DNA of 64,000 nucleotides from Beutenbergia cavernae DSM 12333 (lineage in GTDB: Bacteria > Actinomycetota > Actinomycetes > Actinomycetales > Beutenbergiaceae). Position numbers and translations under genes: made by a program. Each line of letters starts with the position of its first letter. Within the stretch, counting starts at the first letter, position 1. Below the pieces are notes generated by a model. The model made no database searches and had not been told where the DNA came from. It saw only the letters and a program-made list of their open reading frames with translations. Shown here in pieces: positions 8,358-16,639 of this stretch. The stretch covers positions 1,178,001 to 1,242,000 of the forward strand of contig NC_012669.1 in the NCBI RefSeq assembly GCF_000023105.1, in the 5' to 3' direction.

Positions 8358-8558
8358 TCCGTGCTCCTCACGCGCCGAGCGCACCACCCGCGCGGCGAGG
8401 GCGGGGCCTCCGCCGTCGTTCTCGAGGTGCCAATCGGAAGGGTCATGGACGGCGATGACGACGACGTGCGGCTCGGGATCGTGCTCGTCACGTCCCACGA
8501 GATAGCGCACATGCTCCTGACCCTCGGAGACCTTGCGGCCGTACACGAAGATGGCCAT
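8358..8558 (-). pseudogene. Decayed second copy of the small gene at 8606-8845
   Basis: From the ATG at 8558, about 55 residues align with the neighbouring small protein: AIFVYGRKVSEGQEHVRYLV against ARIVYGDKISEDPQGVRYRV, then a short divergent middle and a shared acidic/Gly turn (ENDGGGP against SEGSGP). After that the match ends: the family-like tail with GSWPEHVSFYA is missing, and the frame runs without a stop through the copper operator into the ATPase gene. This is best read as a tandem duplicate whose 3' end was lost. A short functional protein cannot be excluded. Confidence 0.55.
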
Positions 8559-8605
8559 CCCGCGGCACCGTGGGACGAGGGCTGTGCTGCAGCTTTCGCT
8601 CGTGC

Positions 8606-8845
8606 TCACGCGTAGAAGCTCACGTGCTCCGGCCAGCTGCCGGAGTCGACCCACAGGCGGCGAGCCTTCCCGTGAATCGCCTGCTCGTCGATGTTCAGGT
8701 CCGGACCGGACCCCTCGCTGGAGGCCGACCGACCGTCCGGACCGATGGCGAGCACGGAGACGTTCGGGTGATCCGGTGACGACACCCGGTACCGCACGCC
8801 TTGCGGATCCTCGGAGATCTTGTCGCCGTACACGATCCGGGCCAT
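8606..8845 (-). CDS. Small hypothetical protein, candidate immunity protein
   Basis: 79 residues, unknown family: MARIVYGDKISEDPQGVRYRV opens it, then VSVLAIGPDGR and a C-terminal GSWPEHVSFYA. There is no signal peptide or membrane segment, so it should be cytosolic. Its start codon overlaps the stop of the toxin-like gene (TGATG), so the two are translationally coupled, and a related second copy lies just downstream. Position, size and duplication are what one expects of an immunity gene for a polymorphic toxin; this is inferred from context only. Confidence 0.6.
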   Translation of the reverse strand: MARIVYGDKISEDPQGVRYRVSSPDHPNVSVLAIGPDGRSASSEGSGPDLNIDEQAIHGKARRLWVDSGSWPEHVSFYA

Positions 8846-10083
8846 CAGGATCCTTCCCTCATCCGGGCTGAGTGCCAGTCCGCGATGGAGTTCGCGTGCT
8901 CGTGCGCTTCAAGATACGTCGCGCCCGGGTGGTCACGAACGTAGGCCGATTCGGCGATCTCGTGGCGCAGCAGCAGGTGGTCGGTCGGTGTGCCCTCGCC
9001 GTTCCGAAGTCGGTAGAAGGCCTCCGCCTGCGGGGAGTCAGGATCGAACCGTCCGGTGGTGATCGGCTCGACGCTCCCGTCCGGGAACGTTCGGCCACCC
9101 AGGAGGTGCTCGTCGCGGAAGACGTGGTCGAGCGCGCGGCGAATGTCGGCTGGGTCCATGTCGGGGTTCGCTCGTGCGAGGTCGTCGGCAAAGTTCGGGT
9201 CGGCTCGGATGTCGTCGTACGCGCGTTCCGCCCACTCGTCCGGGAGCTCGCCACGCCGTCGCCCAGGACCGTAGCTGCCTCCCGCGAAGTGGCCAGGCAC
9301 GTCGCGGGTGCCCGGCGCACCCGGGGTGCGGGGCTGGTTGCTGCGGAGGTTCCGGGCGAGGCCGCTGATCGCCTCCTTGAGCGTGTCGACGAGACCGCGC
9401 AACGACGACGCCGACCGGATGACCGCCGTCACGGAACCGCCGACGCGAGCCGCGAGCGACGACACCCGCGTCGTCACCTGGCCGATCACCCACGGCGTCC
9501 CGAGTCCGACGGTGAACACGATCTGCGCCGCCCACGAGATCGCCGCGCCGACCAGCTCGGCGATCGCGTCGCGCACCATGTCGTGCACGATCTGCACGAC
9601 CATCCCGCACTTCTCGATCGCTGCTGCGACTCCCGCGGACGAGCCGCTCAGCCCCTTCAGGTGCGCGGCGACGTCGTCGGCGTATCGCGCGTACGCCTCC
9701 ACGCCCTGACCCGTCATCGCCTCGAGGTCCGAGCGGACCACCTGCCGGAGGTCCTCCGACGCCGTCCCCAGGTGCCCCGCGACGTTCGTCCAGGTGGCGG
9801 CGAAGCCGGCGACGGCGTTCGCGTCGCCCGTCAGGTCGTTGAGCCACCCCTTGAGCGGCTCGACGTGCTCCATGAGCCAGCCGAGACCGGCGGCGATGAG
9901 CTGCCCGAGCGGGTCCATGACCGCCGCTGCGGTGTCCAGCGCGGTCGACAGCCCAGCGAGCCCGACGTCGAGCCAGCTGCCGCTCTCCAGCGACGTCGAC
10001 AGGTCGGCGAGCGACTCGATGAGCATCGTGCCGCCGAGGGCCGAGGACTCGGTGGGCCCTGCGACCAGCGCGTTCTCGCTCAC
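8845..10083 (-). CDS. WXG/PPE-like polymorphic toxin, putative type VII secretion cargo
   Basis: 412 residues. Residues 1-150 are long helices with scattered tryptophans, like the WXG100/PPE-type N-termini of type VII cargo; residues 160-200 are hydrophobic (AAISWAAQIVFTVGLG). A Pro/Gly-rich hinge (about 255-280) leads to a distinct C-terminal domain that is the likely toxin. It contains DHLLLRHEIAES (His374, Glu375, Glu378), His385 and HEH at 394-396, a cluster suggesting a metal site of unknown activity. The start overlaps the EspC-like gene by 4 nt (ATGA), and the stop overlaps the small candidate immunity gene. No secretion-machine gene (EccC and others) is in the window. Confidence 0.65.
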   Translation of the reverse strand: MSENALVAGPTESSALGGTMLIESLADLSTSLESGSWLDVGLAGLSTALDTAAAVMDPLGQLIAAGLGWLMEHVEPLKGWLNDLTGDANAVAGFAATWTNVAGHLGTASEDLRQVVRSDLEAMTGQGVEAYARYADDVAAHLKGLSGSSAGVAAAIEKCGMVVQIVHDMVRDAIAELVGAAISWAAQIVFTVGLGTPWVIGQVTTRVSSLAARVGGSVTAVIRSASSLRGLVDTLKEAISGLARNLRSNQPRTPGAPGTRDVPGHFAGGSYGPGRRRGELPDEWAERAYDDIRADPNFADDLARANPDMDPADIRRALDHVFRDEHLLGGRTFPDGSVEPITTGRFDPDSPQAEAFYRLRNGEGTPTDHLLLRHEIAESAYVRDHPGATYLEAHEHANSIADWHSARMREGS

Positions 10084-10403
10084 GGCAGCGCCGCCCGGAG
10101 GCGGTCGAGCCGACCCTGCTCGCCCTCGTCCGCAGCTGCGTAGTCGGCGGCCATGTCACGAACGCCCTGGGCCATCGCCGTCAGCGTCTCGCCCGCCGCC
10201 GCGATCGCGTCCTCGGTCTCGGCCTCGGACTGAAGGACGATCGGCGGGAGGAAGGCGCACAGCACGCCGAACGATCCGTCGCTCAGGTCCACCTGCCCCG
10301 CCGCGTCCGCTGCGAGGTCGACGGCGTCCCGCACCGCCTCGAGGCGCCCCGCGTGCGCGGTCAGCACCTCCGTCGAGACCTCGAAGCCTGCCCCCGTGCC
10401 CAT
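10080..10403 (-). CDS. EspC/DUF2580-like ESX secretion-associated protein
   Basis: 107 residues forming a helical hairpin-type protein. FEVSTEVLTAHAGRLEAVRDAVD makes the first helix, a central FGVLCAFLPP turn follows, and the second helix is ETEDAIAAAGETLTAMAQGVRDMAADYAAADE. The Y-A-A-A-D-E ending is common in the EspC/DUF2580 (type VII target) family. It likely pairs with or helps export the following toxin-like protein, with which it overlaps by 4 nt. A purine-rich GGGGGACGGGG before the ATG serves as ribosome binding site. Confidence 0.7.
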   Translation of the reverse strand: MGTGAGFEVSTEVLTAHAGRLEAVRDAVDLAADAAGQVDLSDGSFGVLCAFLPPIVLQSEAETEDAIAAAGETLTAMAQGVRDMAADYAAADEGEQGRLDRLRAALP

Positions 10404-10435
10404 CCCCGTCCCCCGTTCCGCTTCCCTGTGTGGGA

Positions 10436-10810
10436 TCAGCGCATGCGCTGATCGAGCTCGTCCTGCAGCTGGCGGCTCACGGCCGAGCCAGCGCCGAACG
10501 CGTCGTCCATGATCGCGACCGCCTGGCGCGACGCGTCCTGCATCGCCGCGCGCACGGTGCGCACGATGAGCGTCGAGAGCGCGTCGGCGCGCAGGCGCGT
10601 CGCGGCGTCGCTCAGCTCGAGGTCGCGCAGCAGGCCGGTCGGGTCGACCTGGGCGACGACCTCACCGCGTTCGCTCCGGGCGACCCCCCGCACCTCGTCG
10701 ATCTTGGCGCGGACCTCCTGGGCGGCCGAGGCGCGCTCCTGCGCCGCGGCGATGTCTGCCTCGACCCTGGCCAGGGCCTCGTCCGGGTCGTAGAACGCGC
10801 TCATGGGCAT
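10436..10810 (-). CDS. YbaB/EbfC-like protein of an ESX-type locus
   Basis: 124 residues. A coiled first helix (ALARVEADIAAAQERASAAQEVRAKI) is followed by the YbaB core (SERGEVVAQVDPTGLLRDLELSD...LIVRTVRAAMQDA). Homologues of this kind often open ESX/type VII cargo operons, like the EspL proteins of mycobacteria. It is probably the first gene of the four-gene toxin unit. Either the ATG at 10810 or the one at 10804 could start it; both follow a short -10-like CATACC without a clear Shine-Dalgarno. Confidence 0.7.
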   Translation of the reverse strand: MPMSAFYDPDEALARVEADIAAAQERASAAQEVRAKIDEVRGVARSERGEVVAQVDPTGLLRDLELSDAATRLRADALSTLIVRTVRAAMQDASRQAVAIMDDAFGAGSAVSRQLQDELDQRMR

Positions 10811-10864
10811 CGACGGTATGACAGTCGGGGCGGCATGCGCCAGGCGGCCGCCCGGCGTGCTGGC

Positions 10865-11377
10865 TCAGAGGTCGAGCGCCAGCGTGTCGGAGTCCCCGCT
10901 GCGCCCGACCGACGTGAACCCGAGCTGCTCGTACAGCGCCCGGGCGCGGTTGCCGTCCTCCACGGACAGGCTGACCCGGCCGATCCCCAGCTCCCGCGCG
11001 CGGGCCAGCAACGCCGTCAGCAGCGCGCGGCCGATGCCCCGGCCCCGGAACCCCGGGACGATGGCGATCGTCACCTCCGGGACGTCGTCGGCCACGTAGC
11101 CGTATCCCGGGTCCGCCGACGTGAACTGGCGCAGCCAGGCCGCCCCGACCGGGATCTGCAGCCCGGCCGGCCCGCCGAGGTCGACGGCGACGAGCCCGAA
11201 GTCGCCCGGCCTGCCCCAGCCGGTGACGTAGTGCGCGATCTCGGGCTTCGCGAGGGCCTGCTTGCGGTTCATCCGGTCGCCCGACCAGTTCACCGACTCG
11301 AGCAGCATGTCGACGAGGAAGTCGGCATCGGACGGCGCGACCTCGCGCACCGCGATCTGCGGCGGGCTGTCGCTCAT
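10865..11377 (-). CDS. GNAT-family N-acetyltransferase
   Basis: 170 residues. The GNAT core is clear: VTIAIVPGFRGRGIGRALLTALLARAREL contains the acetyl-CoA pyrophosphate loop (R-G-R-G-I-G-R-A), followed by VSLSVEDGNRARALYEQLGFTSVGR, the usual last strands. The acceptor substrate is not evident. A GGGAGGAGG Shine-Dalgarno precedes the ATG. It lies downstream of, and in the same direction as, the two-component genes, but with a 58-nt gap, so co-transcription is possible rather than shown. Confidence 0.88.
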   Translation of the reverse strand: MSDSPPQIAVREVAPSDADFLVDMLLESVNWSGDRMNRKQALAKPEIAHYVTGWGRPGDFGLVAVDLGGPAGLQIPVGAAWLRQFTSADPGYGYVADDVPEVTIAIVPGFRGRGIGRALLTALLARARELGIGRVSLSVEDGNRARALYEQLGFTSVGRSGDSDTLALDL

Positions 11378-11435
11378 CGCGTGCCTCCTCCCTGCCTCGA
11401 CGAGCTCGTCGGCTCGTGATTCCCGTCGGAGCAGG

Positions 11436-12104
11436 CTACCCGGGTCGCACGAGTCCCGTCTCGTAGGCCAGCACCACGGCCTGCACGCGGTCCCGCAGGC
11501 CCAGCTTCGCGAGCACGCGGCCGACGTGCGTCTTGACCGTCGCCTCGCTGACCACGAACCGGTCGGCGATCTCGAGGTTCGACAGCCCTTCCGCGACGGC
11601 GACGAGCACCTCGAGCTCGCGCGGCGTCAGCTCCGCGAGCCGCGGGTCGCTGGCCGAGGTGTCCCGGTCGCCGCCCTGCGGCAGGTACTCGCCGAACAGC
11701 TCGAGCATCCGCCGGGTGATCCGCGGCGAGACGACGGCGTCCCCGCTCGCCACCGTCCGGATCGCGTCCACGAGATCCGCGGGCCGCGTGTCCTTGAGGA
11801 GGAAGCCGCTCGCGCCGGCCCGCAGGCCGGAGAACGCGTACTCGTCGAGGTCGAACGTCGTGAGGATGAGCACGCGGACCGCGGGCATCGCGGCCACGAT
11901 GCTCGCCGTGGCCTCGATGCCGTTGCGTACGGGCATCCGCACGTCCATGAGCACGACGTCCGGGTGGAGCGAGCGCGCCATCTGCTCCGCGACCACGCCG
12001 TCGGCGGCCTCACCGACGACCTCGATGTCCGTCTCCGCCTCCAGCACGAGCCGGAACCCGGTGCGCAGGAGCGCCTGGTCGTCGACGAGCAGCACACGGA
12101 TCAC
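11436..12104 (-). CDS. NarL/LuxR-family response regulator
   Basis: 222 residues. The receiver domain has VDDQ at the acidic pocket, Asp54 (VVLMDVRMP) as the phospho-acceptor, the Thr switch (ILTTFD) and Lys in LLKDTRP. The C-terminal LuxR-type helix-turn-helix is LTPRELEVLVAVAEGLSNLEIADRF followed by VSEATVKTHVGRVLAKLGL. It starts with GTG overlapping the stop of the histidine kinase gene (GTGA), so the two are a translationally coupled pair. The upstream ABC-2 exporter is a natural candidate target, as in many such loci. Confidence 0.95.
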   Translation of the reverse strand: MIRVLLVDDQALLRTGFRLVLEAETDIEVVGEAADGVVAEQMARSLHPDVVLMDVRMPVRNGIEATASIVAAMPAVRVLILTTFDLDEYAFSGLRAGASGFLLKDTRPADLVDAIRTVASGDAVVSPRITRRMLELFGEYLPQGGDRDTSASDPRLAELTPRELEVLVAVAEGLSNLEIADRFVVSEATVKTHVGRVLAKLGLRDRVQAVVLAYETGLVRPG

Positions 12105-13366
12105 ACCTCATCCTCCCGCCACGGCAGCAGCGCGCGCACCTGCCAGCCGGACAGGGTCGGCCCGGCCTCGATCGAGCCGCCGAACACGGCCACCCGCTCA
12201 CGCATGCCGATGAGCCCCTTCCCGGAGCCCTGGCGTCCCTCGCCGGGGATCGACCCACCGCCGTTGGAGACACGGACGACGACGCCGTCGGGCGTCGTCG
12301 CGACAGCCGCCTCGATCCACGGGGCGAGCGGCGCGTACCGCAGCACGTTGGTCAACGCCTCCTGGAGGATGCGGTAGACGGCGAGCCGGAGGCCGGCGTC
12401 CGCGGGGAGCGCCACGCCGGACGTGGTGAGGTGGACCGGCAGCCCGGCCGCGCGGAAGCGGTCGACGAGCTCCCCGATCCCCTCGGTCGGCTGCGGTTCG
12501 AGCATGGCGCCGGTGGCCTCGTCGTCCCGGAGCGCGCCGAGCACGCGTCGCATGTCGCCGAGGGCGGAGCGCCCGGTCTCGGCGACGTCGTCCATCGCCG
12601 TGCGCGCCCGGTCGGGGCTCTTCTCGAGGATCGCCTGGGCGCCGTCGGCCAGTGTGATCATCACGGAGAGGGAGTGGGCGACGACGTCGTGCATCTCGCG
12701 CGCGATCCTCGCCCGCTCGGCGGCGACGGCGAGCTGCTCGCGCTGGTCGCGCTCGAGCGCCAGCTGGTTGGCGCGGTCGATGAGAGCACCGATGTGCAGG
12801 CGCCGGTTGCGGACGCCGATGCCGATGGCCAGGGCGATGACCGCCCAGAGGACGATCGCCGTGACGCTCGTGACGCGGAACACGTCCCAGTCGGTCGGGT
12901 CGGGGGAGGCGGCGGCGACCGCCTCGAGGTTCGTCGGCGCGTCGACGAGCACCTGGGTGGTGCCCAGGGTGGCGACGCTCGCGCCGAGCGCCAGCCAGGC
13001 CACGTGCGCCGGTCGCGAGGCGGCGACGGCGTACACCCCGAGCGCGACGGCGAGCTCGAAGCCGGCGGTCTGCGACATCGCGACCGTCGTGACGACACCG
13101 AGGACCGTGACGACGGCGAGCGTCGCGAGGGGACGTCGACGCCGGAACCACAGAGCCGCCGTCGCGAGCACCGAGGCGATCGCGCCGACGACGACGCCGC
13201 GGGGAGTCCCCTCCGGCACCAGGACGACGGTGAGGAACGAGGGGATCCCGAACCACGCCATGACCAGGAGGTCCATCGCCACGGGGTGACGGACGAAGTA
13301 GCGCCGGACCGGGCCGAGCCGTCGCGCGTTGAGCTCGGTGAACTCCGGCGCCGAGGACGAGGACAC
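12101..13366 (-). CDS. Sensor histidine kinase (HisKA_3/NarX-type)
   Basis: 421 residues from the GTG at 13366, chosen because GGGAGGAG lies 6 nt before it; the open frame continues upstream through a terminator-like hairpin, which should not be coding. Five or six membrane helices cover residues 30-185. The dimerisation/phosphoacceptor helix ERARIAREMHDVVAHSLS carries His226. The ATPase domain shows LQEALTNVLRYA (N box), GKGLIGMRERVAVFGG (G box) and a closing strand. With no large extracellular loop it probably senses a membrane signal. It is coupled to the response regulator by a 4-nt overlap. Confidence 0.93.
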   Translation of the reverse strand: MSSSSAPEFTELNARRLGPVRRYFVRHPVAMDLLVMAWFGIPSFLTVVLVPEGTPRGVVVGAIASVLATAALWFRRRRPLATLAVVTVLGVVTTVAMSQTAGFELAVALGVYAVAASRPAHVAWLALGASVATLGTTQVLVDAPTNLEAVAAASPDPTDWDVFRVTSVTAIVLWAVIALAIGIGVRNRRLHIGALIDRANQLALERDQREQLAVAAERARIAREMHDVVAHSLSVMITLADGAQAILEKSPDRARTAMDDVAETGRSALGDMRRVLGALRDDEATGAMLEPQPTEGIGELVDRFRAAGLPVHLTTSGVALPADAGLRLAVYRILQEALTNVLRYAPLAPWIEAAVATTPDGVVVRVSNGGGSIPGEGRQGSGKGLIGMRERVAVFGGSIEAGPTLSGWQVRALLPWREDEV

Positions 13367-13463
13367 GTTCGCTCCTCCCGACGCTCCTGACGACGACGAG
13401 CCGGGGGCCGGCGTCGGCCCTCTCGCGCCGGCGGCCGGCGCGTCCGAGGGCGCACGCGAGAAC

Positions 13464-13496
13464 GGCGACGCCGGCGGTTCCCCCGCCGGCGTCGCC
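13464..13496 (-). terminator. GC-rich hairpin between ABC permease and histidine kinase
   Basis: A perfect 14-bp inverted repeat (GGCGACGCCGGCGG, 13464-13477, against 13483-13496) encloses a 5-nt loop. It lies 26 nt after the permease stop. There is no clear T-tract, so it may attenuate rather than fully stop transcription into the kinase gene. Confidence 0.6.
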
Positions 13497-13521
13497 CCCT
13501 CGGTGTGCTGCGGAACGTCGA

Positions 13522-14406
13522 TCAGACGTCCCTCCTCCGCAGCAGCACGCACGCAGCGGCAAAGATCGCCGCGACGTAGGCACCCAGCAGGCCGATGCCC
13601 TGCCAGGGGGTCAGAGGCGGCTCGCCGCCGGGCGGTTCGCCTTCGATCGCACTCATCCCGCCGTCGATCGCCATGATGCGCTCGCCTGCCGCCGAGGGCA
13701 GGTAGGGAGCGAGGTTCGCCACCCACTCGAGGTTCATGCTCGCGATGCTCACCACGATCGGGATGAGCAGGACGATGCCGAGCACGGCGGCGATGGCCCC
13801 GGCGGAGTTGCGCAGCAGGGCGCCGATCCCGAACGCGAGCAGGGCGATCGCCATGACGTACAGACCGGCACCGAGGAACACGCGCCAGGTCTCGGAGTCG
13901 CCGAGGTCCGCCTGCATGTCGTACTGCGACAGGATCGGCAGGGTCACCAGGTACGACGCGAAGACGCCCACGCTCGCGGTGACGAACGTGACGATGGCGA
14001 GCACGACACCCTTCGCGAACAGCGCGGGGAGCCGCTTCGGAACGGCCGTCATCGTCGACCGGATCATGCCGGTCGTGTACTCGCCGGTGATGATGAGCGC
14101 TCCGAGGACCGCCACCGTGATCTGCCCGGCGAGGTACCCGAACGTCGCGACGGTGACACCGAACCCGCTGAGGTCGGCGCCCTCGGAGCTCTCCGCGATG
14201 AACGACGCGCCGCTGGCCATCATCAGCGCGAACAGGACCATCCCGACGACGGTCAGGCCGAGCGTCCAGTACGTCGAGCGCAGCGTGAAGAACTTGATCC
14301 ACTCGGACTTCATCACGTGGGGGAACGAGACGCGGCCGGCGCCGCTGACGGGCGCACCGGCGTGGCGGCCCACCTCGGTGGCGGCGCCGTTGGTGATCGC
14401 GGTCAT
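13522..14406 (-). CDS. ABC-2-type exporter permease
   Basis: 294 residues with six hydrophobic segments. The cytosolic start (HVMKSEWIKFFTLRSTYW) is the usual entry of ABC-2 permeases, followed by GLTVVGMVLFALMMASG, YLAGQITVAVLGALIITGEYTTGMIRSTM and, at the C-terminus, GLLGAYVAAIFAAACVLLRRRDV. The ITGEYTTGMIRSTMT segment is the family's conserved ATPase-contact region. Its ATG overlaps the ATPase gene stop by 4 nt. The substrate is unknown; such pairs often export peptides or drugs. Confidence 0.9.
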   Translation of the reverse strand: MTAITNGAATEVGRHAGAPVSGAGRVSFPHVMKSEWIKFFTLRSTYWTLGLTVVGMVLFALMMASGASFIAESSEGADLSGFGVTVATFGYLAGQITVAVLGALIITGEYTTGMIRSTMTAVPKRLPALFAKGVVLAIVTFVTASVGVFASYLVTLPILSQYDMQADLGDSETWRVFLGAGLYVMAIALLAFGIGALLRNSAGAIAAVLGIVLLIPIVVSIASMNLEWVANLAPYLPSAAGERIMAIDGGMSAIEGEPPGGEPPLTPWQGIGLLGAYVAAIFAAACVLLRRRDV

Positions 14407-15350
14407 GCCTGCGCTCCTTCCGTTGCGTGCGACGCGTGGGGTGACCCGGACGCGGAGTGGAACTCGACGTCGTCGGCGGTGAGGGTCATGAACGCCTCCT
14501 CGAGCGAGGCCCGGACGGGCGTGAGCTCGTGCAGCACGAGACCCTCGCGCGCGGCGACCTCACCGACCTGGGCTGCCTCGAGCCCGCGCACGGCGAGGTG
14601 CCCCGGCTCGATGACGGTGATGGCGACGTCCTCGCCGGCGAGGCGCTCCGCGAGCTGCGCCGCCTGCGGCGAGCGGACGGTGACGGACGTGCCGGACGTG
14701 CGGTCGATGACCTCCTGCACGGGCCCGGACGTGATGATCCTGCCCCGGCCGATGACGATGAGCTGGTCGGCGGTGATCGCCATCTCGCTCATGAGGTGCG
14801 ACGACAGGAAGACCGTGCGTCCCTCGTCCGCCAGGTACCGGACCATCGTGCGGACCCACTTGACGCCCTCGGGGTCGAGGCCGTTCACCGGCTCGTCGAG
14901 GATGAGCGTGCGGGGGTCGCCGAGCATGGCCACGGCGATGCCGAGTCGCTGGCCCATGCCGAGCGAGAAGCCGCCGACGCGCTTCTTCGCCACCGCGGCG
15001 AGGCCGGTCATCTCGATGACCTCGTCGACGCGCTTGCCGGGCAGACCGTGGGTGGCGGCGAGGGCGCGCAGGTGGTTGCGGGCGTTGCGGCCGGTGTGGA
15101 CCGCCTTCGCCTCGAGCAGCGAGCCGACCTCGTGCATCGGCGCGTGATGCTGGGCGTACGGCTTGCCGTTGACCTCGACGTGCCCGGCGGTGGGGCGGTC
15201 GAGACCGACGATCATCCGCATCGTCGTCGACTTCCCGGCGCCGTTCGGGCCGAGGAAGCCGGTCACCTGGCCCGGCTCGACGCGGAACGAGACGTGGTCC
15301 ACCGCGAGCTTGGTGCCGTACCTCTTCGTGAGGCCTTCAGCCTCGATCAT
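14403..15350 (-). CDS. ABC transporter ATP-binding protein (ABC-2 exporter, drug-resistance type)
   Basis: 315 residues. Walker A is GPNGAGKST, the Q-loop region is HEVGSLLEAKAVH, the signature is variant (FSLGMGQR in place of LSGGQ), Walker B is TLILDEP with the D-loop NGLD, and the switch His is in SSHLMSE. The FSLGMGQRLGIA signature is common in the actinobacterial exporters paired with an ABC-2 permease. The C-terminal 90 residues are the accessory domain of this subgroup. It is the first gene of the exporter operon and overlaps the permease by 4 nt. Confidence 0.93.
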   Translation of the reverse strand: MIEAEGLTKRYGTKLAVDHVSFRVEPGQVTGFLGPNGAGKSTTMRMIVGLDRPTAGHVEVNGKPYAQHHAPMHEVGSLLEAKAVHTGRNARNHLRALAATHGLPGKRVDEVIEMTGLAAVAKKRVGGFSLGMGQRLGIAVAMLGDPRTLILDEPVNGLDPEGVKWVRTMVRYLADEGRTVFLSSHLMSEMAITADQLIVIGRGRIITSGPVQEVIDRTSGTSVTVRSPQAAQLAERLAGEDVAITVIEPGHLAVRGLEAAQVGEVAAREGLVLHELTPVRASLEEAFMTLTADDVEFHSASGSPHASHATEGAQA

Positions 15351-15713
15351 GAGCAGCTCCTTCGTGGGGTCCGGGCGGACTCACCCGGCTGCGCTCCACG
15401 CTAGGCCGCGCACCGGCGCGCCGCCGCTCGCGATGGGTGGATCTTCGGCTCGGGAGACGTCGGTCGAAGGAGTGACGACGTCATCCTCCAGGCGGACTCC
15501 CTCGGCCTCGAGCCTCAGGGGTCCGCGGGAGGCCCTCACACGCGCACCGGCCGGCGGGAACACGGGGACGGCGTCGGTCGTTCCTCGGATACGGCACACG
15601 CATGAGCCATGCCCGGTCGCCGCTCGCCGCATAGGATGGGCGCAGCGGTCCGGCGCAGTCCCAGGCGATCGGCCGGCCAAGAGCATCCACCCGCCGCGAC
15701 CAGGAGGCAGCGC
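15351..15713. other. Divergent intergenic region between ABC exporter and Bax-inhibitor-like gene
   Basis: 363 bases with no convincing gene on either strand. It must hold the divergent promoters. Visible items are TAGGAT at 15632-15637 (a -10 candidate for the rightward gene) and the small inverted repeat TGACGACGTCA at 15473-15483, which could bind a regulator. Nothing else stands out. Confidence 0.5.
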
Positions 15714-16610
15714 GTGAGCAACCCGTACTTCAACAACGATCCGTTCTTCGGGGACGGCAAGGGCCAGCAGCGGCGCGGAGGCCAGCCGGGTGCGTACCCG
15801 GGTGCCGCCGGGCAGCAGGGCTACCCGGGCGTGCCGCAGGCCGGGCAGTCGGCGGCCGGTGCGACCGGCACGATGGCGCCGGCATACGACCTGGAGCAGG
15901 CGTACAACATGCCGGCCGCGGGTCCCGCGCAGACCGGCCGCATGACGTATGACGACGTCATCATCCGCACGGGTTCGCTGCTCGGGATCATCGTCGTCAC
16001 CGGTGCGCTCGCGTGGTTCGGCCCGCAGGCGCTCGGCGCCCCGCAGCTCGTCTGGCCGCTCATGCTCGTCGGTGCGATCGGCGGCCTCGTGCTCGGCCTG
16101 GTGAACTCGTTCAAGCGCGAGCCGTCGCCGGCGCTCATCGTCGGGTATGCCGCCCTCGAGGGTCTGTTCCTCGGCGGCATCTCCGGCATCTTCGAGACGA
16201 TGTACCCCGGGATCGTCGTGCAGGCGGTGCTTGCGACGTTCGCCACGTTCGGCGCGACGCTCCTGCTGTTCCGGAGCGGCAAGATCCGGGTCACGCCCAA
16301 GTTCCAGCGGATCGTGCTCGTGGCGCTCGTGGGGTACGCGTTCTTCTCGCTGATCAACCTCGGCCTCATGCTGTTCGGCGTCATGGACGGCTGGGGGATG
16401 CGCGAGGGCCCGATCGGCATCCTCATCGGCGTCGCCGCGGTCATCCTCGCCGCGGCCTGCCTCGTGATCGACTTCGACGCGATCAAGCGCGGCATCGAGC
16501 GCGGCGCACCGGCCAAGTACGCCTGGGCGGCCGCGTTCGGCCTCACCGTCACGCTCGTCTGGATGTACCTCGAGTTCCTGCGGCTCCTGGCGATCCTCCG
16601 CGGCGACTGA
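15714..16610 (+). CDS. Bax inhibitor-1/YccA-family membrane protein
   Basis: 298 residues from a GTG preceded by AGGAGG 7 nt upstream. The first 80 residues are soluble and low-complexity (Gly/Gln/Pro-rich, NPYFNNDPFFGDGKGQQRRGG), followed by seven hydrophobic segments such as SLLGIIVVTGALAWFG, LVWPLMLVGAIGGLVLGLV and IGILIGVAAVILAAACLVIDFD. The last one carries the conserved D-F-D pair of the BI-1 fold, and KYAWAAAFGLTVTLVWMYLEFLRLL ends the protein. Homologues are pH-sensitive calcium-leak channels; the role in actinobacteria is not established. A strong terminator follows. Confidence 0.9.
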   Translation: MSNPYFNNDPFFGDGKGQQRRGGQPGAYPGAAGQQGYPGVPQAGQSAAGATGTMAPAYDLEQAYNMPAAGPAQTGRMTYDDVIIRTGSLLGIIVVTGALAWFGPQALGAPQLVWPLMLVGAIGGLVLGLVNSFKREPSPALIVGYAALEGLFLGGISGIFETMYPGIVVQAVLATFATFGATLLLFRSGKIRVTPKFQRIVLVALVGYAFFSLINLGLMLFGVMDGWGMREGPIGILIGVAAVILAAACLVIDFDAIKRGIERGAPAKYAWAAAFGLTVTLVWMYLEFLRLLAILRGD

Positions 16611-16639
16611 GCCACGGCGCGACGCGCGCTGCACGACAG

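Noticed and set aside
13367-13521. Upstream extension of the histidine kinase
   Set aside because: The region holds a terminator-like hairpin and low-complexity Ala/Pro; GGGAGGAG sits directly before the GTG at 13366.
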